A stretch of 11,647 nucleotides of DNA from Rhodospirillales bacterium (GTDB taxonomy: Bacteria; Pseudomonadota; Alphaproteobacteria; JAREAF01): positions 1 through 11,647 of the forward strand of contig JAREAF010000042.1 in the NCBI GenBank assembly GCA_029240475.1. The letters run 5' to 3'. Within the stretch, counting starts at the first letter, position 1. Every line of letters starts with the position of its first letter. The position numbers were made by a program, and so were the translations under genes. Positions 6,044 to 11,647 of the stretch are shown one piece after another. The notes under the pieces are model-generated. The model did no database searches and was not told the DNA's origin. It saw nothing but the letters and a program-made list of their open reading frames with translations.

Positions 6044-6061
6044 TGTTGCCATCCGGCAACA
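6044..6061. repeat. Perfect hairpin TGTTGCC-ATCC-GGCAACA
   Basis: Seven-base perfect arms (6044-6050 and 6055-6061) with a four-base ATCC loop lie 20 bases after the CtrA-type box. No T-run follows. It may be an operator half-site pair or a leader hairpin of the kinase transcript; nothing in the sequence decides between these. Confidence 0.4.
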
Positions 6062-6256
6062 CCTGATATTGCGCTAGCCGGGACATAAGCCCCCAACCGG
6101 CCCGGCACGGCGTCCGGTCGGGACAGGCGCGGCCCGGACCCGTGGCCGTAGGTGCGGCGCGACCTCTTTGTGCTCGCTTTTCCGCCCGCGGAGGCTCAAC
6201 CTTTGCTCTGCCCCGCCAAGCCGGGCCGGGGCGCTCCTCGGATCGAAGGATCGTCA

Positions 6257-8818
6257 ATGGCCGCGAACGACAGGGCGGCAGCCGCGCCGCTTTTCAGCCG
6301 CAGCAGATGGACGCCGGTCCAGGTCCTCAAGCTCTTGCTTGCCGCCTCGCTGATCGTGCCGGCGCTGATATTCGCCGCTGCGGCCACCTACGACCGTTCG
6401 AGGGTACTGCACGAGGCGGATCACCGCGTTGAGCAGACCACGCGGCTGCTGGACGAGCACGCAGCCAAGGTGTTCGAGACGCTGGACCTCGTCATGACGC
6501 AGGTGCTGCTGCGGATCGAAGGTCGCGACTGGGAGTCCATCTACCAGGATCGCGAGCTGTTCGAGGAGATGAACTCCATCCGGAGCGCCCTGCCGCAGGT
6601 CGACGGCATCTTCCTGGTCGGTCCCACGGGCCGGACCTGGATGACGAGCCGAGTCTTCCCCGCCCCGGCCGGGACCGATTTTTCCGACCGGGACTATTTC
6701 GTGGCGCACCACGACCGGGACGCCGGCACATTCATCAGCAAGACCTATCTGGGCAAGATCAGCAAGCACCCGATCTTCAATGTGAGCCGGCGTCGCTCCG
6801 GCCCCGGCGGGGAGTTCGACGGCGTCGTCGGGATCTCCGTCTCCCTCGGCTATTTCGAGAACTTCTACGCCACCCTCGCCCGCGACATCGATCATGCGGC
6901 CGCGTTGACGCGCGCGGACGGCGCCTTGCTCGTGCGCTATCCGGAGAGCGACAACCGGTTGCTGCGCTGGCCCGACGCCGCGCCGATCATGCAAGCGATC
7001 GCCGACCAGCCCTCCGAAGGCCGATTCGAAGTCACGTCGCGTTTCGACGGCATTCCGCGCCTGGTCCGATACAAGCGCCTGGACAGCTATCCGCTCTATG
7101 TGAGCTACGGGATCTCCAAGGCCGGGGTCCTGTCCGAGTGGAAGGACGACCTGGTCGTGTTCGGCGCCTTCGCGGGGCTCGCCTCCATCGGCCTCAGCCT
7201 GCTCACGCTGGTGGCGCTCGCGCGCACGCGACAAGCCGAACGGGCCTTCGCCGGGCTGCGCGAGACGGCCGACAGCCTTCGCCGAGAGCAGGAATTCAGC
7301 GGCCGGCTGATCCGCAGCAGCCGCGAGGGGATCTTCGCGATCGACCGCGAGATGCGCATCACGGTGTCCAATCCGGCGCTGGAGCACATCACCGGACTTG
7401 GCGAGGAAAAGCTGATCGGCCGTCCCGTGCTGGAGGTCTTCAGCTTCGAGGGCGGCGCGCTCGCGGAGGGCCTGCGGCGCACGATCCAGGGCCAGGAGGG
7501 CGCCGTTCGGGAAGTCTCCTATTCGGTGCCGGACACCGGGCGCAAAGGCTATCTCGACGCGCATTACTCCCCGCTGCGGTCGAGCGGAGGCGAGGTGATC
7601 GGCGGCATCGCCTTCGTCATCGAGACGACCGAGCAGCGCCGCGCCGCCGAAGCCCTGCGCCAGTCCCAGAAGATGGAGGCGGTGGGGCAGCTGACCGGCG
7701 GCATCGCGCATGACTTCAACAATCTGCTGACCGTCATCTTAGGCAATCTCGACCGCCTGCAGTCGCGGCTCGGCCAGTCCGAGGCGCGCGCGGTCGCGGC
7801 GATCCGCCGGGCCGCCGAGCGGGGCGAGGCGCTCACCAAGCACATGCTGGCCTTCGCGCGTCGGCAGCCCCTGCGGCCCGAGCCCTTCGACCTCAACCAG
7901 AAGCTCCAGGAGATCGCGGCCTTCCTGCGGCAGTCGCTGCCGCCCAACATCGAGGTGAAGCTCGAGCTCAATCCCGGCCTCAGCCCCGTCGAAGTGGATC
8001 CCGAGCAGTTGGAAGTCGCGGTGATCAATCTGGCGACCAACGCGCGCGACGCGATGCCGAACGGCGGCGTGCTGACCCTCGGGACTTGGATCGCAAGCCG
8101 AGGCGCGGCCGGAACGGACGGCGGCGCGGCGGAACGGCGTTCCGTGGCGCTGACGGTGTCCGACACCGGCGCGGGCATTCCGGCCGAGTTGCGGGAGCGG
8201 GTCTTCGATCCGTTCTTCACCACCAAGGAGGTTGGCAAGGGGACCGGCCTCGGACTCAGCCGGGTCTATGGTTTCGCCCGTCAGTCCGGCGGCAGCGTCG
8301 AGCTGGAAAGCGAGATCGGGAAGGGCACGGCGATCACCCTGTTGCTTCCGGTCTTCGGCGAGCCGGCAGGGCAGTCGCGGCCGACCCTGGTCGCCGGGGA
8401 CGCGGGCCCTGACCTGCAGCTCCTCAACGCCCGAATCCTCCTGGTCGAGGACGAGGCAGAGGTCGCGGATGTGATCATCGACATGCTGCAGGGCCTTGGC
8501 TGCGCCGTCACTTGGGTGCGCGGCGCTGCGGAATGCCGCGCGCTGCCGCACGGCGGTACGGAGCTCGACGCCGCCATCACCGACATCTTCATGCCGGGCG
8601 AGACCGGCGGGGTCGCGCTCGCCAAGGAGCTTCGCCAGCGGCGGGCGGGCATGCCGGTGGTGCTGATCACCGGCTCCGGCCAGGCGGCGCTGGAGGCCCT
8701 GGCCGATGGCTTCCAGGTCGTGCAGAAGCCGTTCACGCGCGCGGCGCTGGGCGCCGCGCTTCACGAGGCGCTGGGGAGGGCTCAGGAGCGCCGGCGCGCG
8801 GCCGGCGACGCGGGATGA
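6257..8818 (+). CDS. Membrane hybrid sensor histidine kinase (periplasmic sensor-PAS-HisKA-HATPase-REC)
   Basis: An 853-residue two-component sensor kinase with its own receiver domain. TM1 lies at about residues 22-43, a Cache-like extracytoplasmic sensor at about 45-295, TM2 at about 298-322, and a PAS domain at about 345-460 (EGIFAIDREMRITVSN). The dimerisation/phosphoacceptor domain has GGIAHDFNN with His485. The ATPase has the N box around Asn595, DTGAG at 636-640 and GKGTGLGL at 660-667. The C-terminal receiver (about 726-845) keeps Glu731-Asp732, phosphoacceptor Asp776 (ITDIFMP), Thr805 and Lys824. The ATG at 6257 has GAAGGA six bases upstream (6245-6250), better than the open extension to 6152. 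No response regulator or phosphotransfer protein lies nearby, so it is an orphan. The signal sensed is unknown; Cache sensors usually bind small metabolites. A CtrA-type box lies upstream. Confidence 0.93.
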   Translation: MAANDRAAAAPLFSRSRWTPVQVLKLLLAASLIVPALIFAAAATYDRSRVLHEADHRVEQTTRLLDEHAAKVFETLDLVMTQVLLRIEGRDWESIYQDRELFEEMNSIRSALPQVDGIFLVGPTGRTWMTSRVFPAPAGTDFSDRDYFVAHHDRDAGTFISKTYLGKISKHPIFNVSRRRSGPGGEFDGVVGISVSLGYFENFYATLARDIDHAAALTRADGALLVRYPESDNRLLRWPDAAPIMQAIADQPSEGRFEVTSRFDGIPRLVRYKRLDSYPLYVSYGISKAGVLSEWKDDLVVFGAFAGLASIGLSLLTLVALARTRQAERAFAGLRETADSLRREQEFSGRLIRSSREGIFAIDREMRITVSNPALEHITGLGEEKLIGRPVLEVFSFEGGALAEGLRRTIQGQEGAVREVSYSVPDTGRKGYLDAHYSPLRSSGGEVIGGIAFVIETTEQRRAAEALRQSQKMEAVGQLTGGIAHDFNNLLTVILGNLDRLQSRLGQSEARAVAAIRRAAERGEALTKHMLAFARRQPLRPEPFDLNQKLQEIAAFLRQSLPPNIEVKLELNPGLSPVEVDPEQLEVAVINLATNARDAMPNGGVLTLGTWIASRGAAGTDGGAAERRSVALTVSDTGAGIPAELRERVFDPFFTTKEVGKGTGLGLSRVYGFARQSGGSVELESEIGKGTAITLLLPVFGEPAGQSRPTLVAGDAGPDLQLLNARILLVEDEAEVADVIIDMLQGLGCAVTWVRGAAECRALPHGGTELDAAITDIFMPGETGGVALAKELRQRRAGMPVVLITGSGQAALEALADGFQVVQKPFTRAALGAALHEALGRAQERRRAAGDAG

Positions 8819-8828
8819 GCGGCGGCCG

Positions 8829-10262
8829 CTAGGAGGCCGTGCCGCCCACCGTGAGGGACTCCAGCAAGAGGCTCGGCTGGCCGACGCCGACCGGCACGCC
8901 CTGGCCGTCCTTGCCGCAGGTGCCGATGCCGGGATCGAGCAGCAGGTCGTTGCCGATCATCTTCACCCGCGTGAGCGCGTCGGGGCCGTTGCCGATCAGC
9001 GTCGCGCCCTTGACCGCCGGCCCGATCCTGCCGTCCTCGATCTTATAGGCCTCGGTGCAGGAGAAGACGAACTTGCCCGAGGTGATGTCCACCTGGCCGC
9101 CGCCGAAATTCACGGCGTAGAGGCCGCGCTTCACCGACTTCAGGATCTCCTCGGGCGCGTGCGTGCCGGCCAGCATGTAGGTGTTGGTCATGCGCGGCAT
9201 CGGCGCATGCGCGAAGCTCTGCCGCCGGCCGTTGCCGGTCGGCTTCATGCCCATCAGGCGCGCATTCATCCGGTCCTGCATGAAGCCGACCAGGATGCCG
9301 TCCTCGATCAGCACGTTCCGCTGCGAGGGCGTGCCCTCATCGTCCACGGTCAAGGAGCCGCGCCGGTCTGGCAGCGTGCCGTCATCGACCACCGTCACCC
9401 CCTTGGACGCGATGCGCTGGCCGAGGAGCCCCGCGAAGGCCGAGGTCTGCTTGCGGTTGAAGTCGCCCTCGAGCCCGTGGCCGATCGCCTCGTGCAGCAG
9501 GATCCCGGGCCAGCCGGGCCCGAGCAGGACCGGCATCTCGCCGGCGGGCGCGGGCACCGAGGAGAGATTGACCAGCGCCTGGCGCAGCGCCTCATCGACG
9601 CTGGCCTGCCAATGCGCGGGGTCGATGAAGCGCTCGTAGGAGAGCCGCCCGCCTGAGCCGTGGCTGCCCGTCTCCTGACGGCTGCCCTCGCCGACGACGA
9701 CCGCCACATTCAAGCGCACCAGCGGACGGATGTCGGCCACCCGCCCCCCGTCGGCGCGCAGGATCTGCACCGCCTGCCATTCGCCGGAGATGGAGGCCAT
9801 CACCTGGCGAACGCGGCTGTCCTTCGCGCGCGCATAGGCGTCGATCTCGCCCAGGAGCGCGACCTTGCGCTCGAAGCCCGGATCGGCGAGCGGGTTGATG
9901 GGCTCGTAGAGGCGGCGGTTGGTGCCGATCGGCGGCTCGGCCATGGCGCCAGAGCGGCCGTGCCGGACGGCCTTCACCGTCTCGGCGGCGCGCTTGAGCG
10001 CCCCTTCGCTGAGCTCGGATGCGTGGGCATAGCCCTGCGCCTCGCCGGAGATGGCGCGCAAGCCGAAGCCCTGCGCGGCGTCGTAGCTGGCGCTCTTGAC
10101 CCGCCCGTCGTCGAAGCTGATCGCTTCCGACAAGCGATATTCCAGGAAGAGCTCGCCGTCCTCGGCGCCGGCGAGGGAGTCCTCCACCAAGCGCTGCGTC
10201 TTGTCGCGGTCGAGGCCCGCGCGCTCGAAGAACAGACGGTCGGTCTGGGCAAGCTGGCTCAT
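8829..10262 (-). CDS. tldD: Metalloprotease TldD
   Basis: A 477-residue member of the TldD/PmbA (U62) family, close to the roughly 480 of E. coli TldD. With TldE/PmbA it forms a cytoplasmic zinc protease that trims unfolded peptides, such as microcin B17 precursor and CcdA. The zinc motif HEAIGH (HExxxH) is at residues 257-262 within LLHEAIGHGLEGDFNR. The late cysteine in GIGTCGKDGQ (Cys449) is the expected third zinc ligand, and VPVGVGQPSLLLE (457-469) is the usual C-terminal block. The ATG at 10262 gives MSQLAQTDRLFFERAGL, which fits the family. The frame is open far upstream, but that extension runs antisense to coxB and is not coding. No strong Shine-Dalgarno sequence is visible. It converges on the histidine kinase, with 10 bases between stop codons, and is divergent from coxB, a linkage I recall as common in alphaproteobacteria. 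No pmbA is in the window. Confidence 0.95.
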   Translation of the reverse strand: MSQLAQTDRLFFERAGLDRDKTQRLVEDSLAGAEDGELFLEYRLSEAISFDDGRVKSASYDAAQGFGLRAISGEAQGYAHASELSEGALKRAAETVKAVRHGRSGAMAEPPIGTNRRLYEPINPLADPGFERKVALLGEIDAYARAKDSRVRQVMASISGEWQAVQILRADGGRVADIRPLVRLNVAVVVGEGSRQETGSHGSGGRLSYERFIDPAHWQASVDEALRQALVNLSSVPAPAGEMPVLLGPGWPGILLHEAIGHGLEGDFNRKQTSAFAGLLGQRIASKGVTVVDDGTLPDRRGSLTVDDEGTPSQRNVLIEDGILVGFMQDRMNARLMGMKPTGNGRRQSFAHAPMPRMTNTYMLAGTHAPEEILKSVKRGLYAVNFGGGQVDITSGKFVFSCTEAYKIEDGRIGPAVKGATLIGNGPDALTRVKMIGNDLLLDPGIGTCGKDGQGVPVGVGQPSLLLESLTVGGTAS

Positions 10263-10652
10263 GCGGGGCACCGGTCGTTCGAGGGGAGCGGAGGGGATGA
10301 ATATGGGGCCTCTGCAGACCCATTGCGAGGCGAAAGCGCCGGGCGCTGCGCGGGGCCGCCTGCGACGATTTGCATGCGCGCCCGATGCGACACGCGGTCG
10401 CATTTGCGCTCTTGGCGCAAGGCTCGACAACCTACATGGATGAAAGGGCGGCCGTGGCCCGTTTGGCTTGGGTTTCCAAAGCTTGTGGGAGGGTCCCGGG
10501 CCGGTGTAGGGTCCCCGCGCCATTGGGGGGCGGGCGATCCGGACGGCGGGCTTTGCGGCACTGATCCTTGCCAGTGCGGTCGAGCTGCGGCGGCCCCCAC
10601 AGGCGCCAATCCGGGCGGGTCCTCCCGGGCTAAAGCTGAGGAACGGGTTTCT
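10263..10652. other. Divergent intergenic region between tldD and coxB
   Basis: These 390 bases should hold the tldD promoter (leftward) and the coxB promoter (rightward). I find no convincing gene. Visible structure includes a perfect inverted repeat AGCGCC-G-GGCGCT (10335-10347) and two adjacent palindromes at 10386-10420, described separately. The coxB Shine-Dalgarno sequence is GAGGAA at 10638-10643, nine bases before its ATG. I cannot assign -35/-10 boxes with confidence. Confidence 0.6.
10386..10420. promoter_or_regulatory. Pair of adjacent perfect inverted repeats upstream of coxB
   Basis: TGCGAC-ACGCG-GTCGCA (10386-10402) is followed after one base by TTGCGC-TCTTG-GCGCAA (10404-10420). 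Each has six-base perfect arms and a five-base spacer. Their centres are 18 bases apart, close to two helical turns, so both would face the same side of the DNA. An extra TGCGAC half-site lies at 10361-10366. The layout fits a two-dimer operator, but no known regulator is recognised. Confidence 0.4.
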
Positions 10653-11510
10653 ATGCGCAGTGTGAAGCGTCTCTTGTTGTCCGCGGCGGCCGGCCTCGCC
10701 GGCTTGGCCCTGGCGGGGTTCGATCCCGCGCTGGCGCAGATGCCGTACGAGTGGCAGGTCAATCTGCAGCCGCCCGCCACGCCGGTGATGGAGCGGCTCT
10801 ATGACTTCCACACGCTCCTGGTTTGGATCATCAGCGCCATCAGCGTCTTCGTTCTGGGCCTCCTGCTCTACGTGATCATCCGCTTCCGCGAGAGCGCCAA
10901 TCCGGTGCCCTCGCGCACCACGCATCATACGCTGGTGGAGGTGGTCTGGACCGTGGTGCCGGTCCTGATCCTGGTGGTGATCGCGATCCCCTCCTTGCGC
11001 ATCCTTTATTTCTCCGACCGGGTCGAGACCGCCGAGATGACCATCAAGGCGGTCGGGCACCAGTGGTACTGGTCCTACGAATATCCCGACCACGGCAACT
11101 TCACCTTCGACTCTCTGATCAAGCCGGTAGAGGAGCTGGCGAACGGCGAGCCGCGCCTCCTGGCAACCGACACGCGCGTGGTGCTGCCGGTGGACACCAC
11201 GATCCGCGTGCTGATCACCGCCGACGACGTGCTGCATGCCTGGGCGATCCCATCCTTCGGCGTGAAGCGCGACGCAGTGCCCGGCCGCATCAACGAGAGC
11301 TGGATCCGCATCCAGCGCGAGGGCCTCTATTACGGCCAGTGCTCCGAGCTCTGCGGCAAGGATCACGCCTACATGCCGATCACCGTCGAGGCGGTGTCGA
11401 AGGAGAAGTTCCAGCAATGGGTGACCGAGGCCCAGGCCACCTACGCCAAGGTCGACGGCACGCCCGCCTCGGCAATCGCCGCCGCCGTTCCCCAGTCGCA
11501 ATCGAATTAG
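10653..11510 (+). CDS. coxB: Cytochrome c oxidase subunit II
   Basis: Subunit II of the aa3-type terminal oxidase; it takes electrons from cytochrome c at its CuA centre on the periplasmic side and passes them to subunit I. The 285-residue precursor has a Sec signal of about 29 residues ending FDPALAQ. Two transmembrane helices lie at about 56-77 and 98-118, followed by the cupredoxin domain. GHQWYWSYEYPD (135-146) is the aromatic electron-entry patch. The CuA ligands are all present: His195, Cys230, Glu232, Cys234, His238 and Met241 (YGQCSELCGKDHAYMP). The C-terminus ends soon after the domain, with no fused cytochrome c. The ATG at 10653 has GAGGAA nine bases upstream. coxA follows after 21 bases, so the two form an operon. 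Confidence 0.97.
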   Translation: MRSVKRLLLSAAAGLAGLALAGFDPALAQMPYEWQVNLQPPATPVMERLYDFHTLLVWIISAISVFVLGLLLYVIIRFRESANPVPSRTTHHTLVEVVWTVVPVLILVVIAIPSLRILYFSDRVETAEMTIKAVGHQWYWSYEYPDHGNFTFDSLIKPVEELANGEPRLLATDTRVVLPVDTTIRVLITADDVLHAWAIPSFGVKRDAVPGRINESWIRIQREGLYYGQCSELCGKDHAYMPITVEAVSKEKFQQWVTEAQATYAKVDGTPASAIAAAVPQSQSN

Positions 11511-11531
11511 AGCCGAAGGTCCTGACAGGCC

Positions 11532-11647
11532 ATGTACACCGCACACGCACATGACGAGCATGCGCACCACCCGACCGGCTGGAGGCGCTGGCTCTATTCG
11601 ACCAACCACAAGGACATCGGCACGCTCTATCTGATCTTCGCGATCGT
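11532..11647 (+). CDS. coxA: Cytochrome c oxidase subunit I, N-terminal part only
   Basis: The first 38 codons are in the window and read into WLYSTNHKDIGTLYLIFAI, the diagnostic start of the haem-copper oxidase catalytic subunit and its first transmembrane helix. The preceding tail is His-rich (MYTAHAHDEHAHHPTGW), as in many alphaproteobacterial forms. The ATG at 11532 has GAAGG about 12 bases upstream (11515-11519) and a nearer, weaker ACAGG at 11525-11529. The gene is cut by the window edge, so haem and CuB ligands cannot be checked. Confidence 0.95.
   Translation, partial: MYTAHAHDEHAHHPTGWRRWLYSTNHKDIGTLYLIFAI

Larger units (their letters stand above)
5777..6256. other. Gene-free, structured intergenic region between gshA and the histidine kinase
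   Basis: I see no convincing gene in these 480 bases; open frames here have Arg/Pro/Gly-rich translations typical of chance frames in G+C-rich DNA. In order it holds the long inverted repeat (5775-5903), a 14-bp stem hairpin (5913-5948), a bulged hairpin (5959-5982), a small hairpin plus T-run (5984-6009), an A/T-rich patch with a CtrA-type box (6008-6023), a GTTGCC hairpin (6044-6061), and then about 195 bases of G+C-rich leader before the kinase start. The kinase promoter must lie within it, but I cannot place it firmly. Confidence 0.7.

Noticed and set aside
6033..6257. 74-codon minus-strand frame in the kinase leader
   Set aside because: It is Arg/Pro/Gly-rich with no domain, it overlaps the likely promoter and hairpin, and no ribosome-binding site is visible.
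6254..7711. 485-codon minus-strand frame opposite the histidine kinase
   Set aside because: It is the antisense of clearly identified sensor, PAS and HisKA coding sequence, with no family features of its own.
8819..8828. Possible bidirectional terminator between the kinase and tldD
   Set aside because: Only 10 bases separate the stop codons, and there is no T-run or adequate stem.
9660..10652. Plus-strand open frame antisense to tldD running into coxB
   Set aside because: It is an upstream extension of the coxB frame without stops. The signal peptide, the Shine-Dalgarno sequence and family alignment put the coxB start at 10653.
10259..10780. 173-codon minus-strand frame across the tldD-coxB intergenic region
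   Set aside because: It overlaps coxB antisense and the tldD start, its composition is that of random G+C-rich DNA, and no motif is recognisable.
8829..11609. Very long minus-strand open frame (926 codons) extending tldD upstream through the coxB region
   Set aside because: Only the last 477 codons match TldD. The upstream part is antisense to the unmistakable coxB and to the intergenic region, and its translation is low-complexity His/Arg/Gly-rich, as expected in G+C-rich DNA with few stops.

Overview
The window is a high-GC chromosomal stretch with the gene content and gene order of an alphaproteobacterium. The markers are a UbiA-type ubiquinone pathway, a class II glutamate-cysteine ligase next to rsmE, a DUF4170 protein, an EtfB-type lysine methyltransferase, tldD divergent from coxB-coxA, and one exact CtrA-type box. 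A Rhodospirillales-like organism is my best guess; that is inference from gene content, not from any search. I see no mobile element, phage gene, CRISPR array, rRNA or tRNA. Most of the window is housekeeping.

Layout. At 2-616 (+) lies the 3' part of a small alpha/beta hydrolase, followed by a tandem two-domain DUF4170 protein (690-1073, +). A leftward run follows: ubiA (2839-1913), an EtfB-lysine-methyltransferase-like gene (1916-1275) and a 57-residue single-pass membrane protein (1243-1070). ubiA and the methyltransferase overlap by ATGA. The small gene shares a palindromic CTAG stop with the DUF4170 gene. Divergent from ubiA is a rightward run: a Tat-exported intradiol dioxygenase (2920-3564), rsmE (3627-4385) and gshA (4412-5776).

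A gene-free stretch of about 480 bp (5777-6256) is unusually structured. It holds a long imperfect inverted repeat that starts inside the gshA stop codon, three further hairpins, and an A/T-rich patch with an exact TTAA-N7-TTAAC box. It leads into a large membrane hybrid histidine kinase (6257-8818). tldD (10262-8829, -) converges on the kinase with only 10 bp between them. A second gene-free stretch (10263-10652) separates tldD from the divergent coxB (10653-11510) and coxA (from 11532, cut by the window end). It contains a pair of adjacent perfect inverted repeats.

How the genes fit together. ubiA and coxBA belong to aerobic respiration (ubiquinone synthesis and the terminal oxidase). The methyltransferase probably modifies electron transfer flavoprotein, which also feeds the quinone pool. 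gshA makes the glutathione precursor, rsmE modifies 16S rRNA, and tldD is a peptide-processing metalloprotease subunit. No obvious new multi-gene system is present. The items most worth a second look are the regulatory and repeat DNA at 5775-6061, the exported dioxygenase lodged between ubiA and rsmE, the duplicated DUF4170 domain, and the paired palindromes upstream of coxB.
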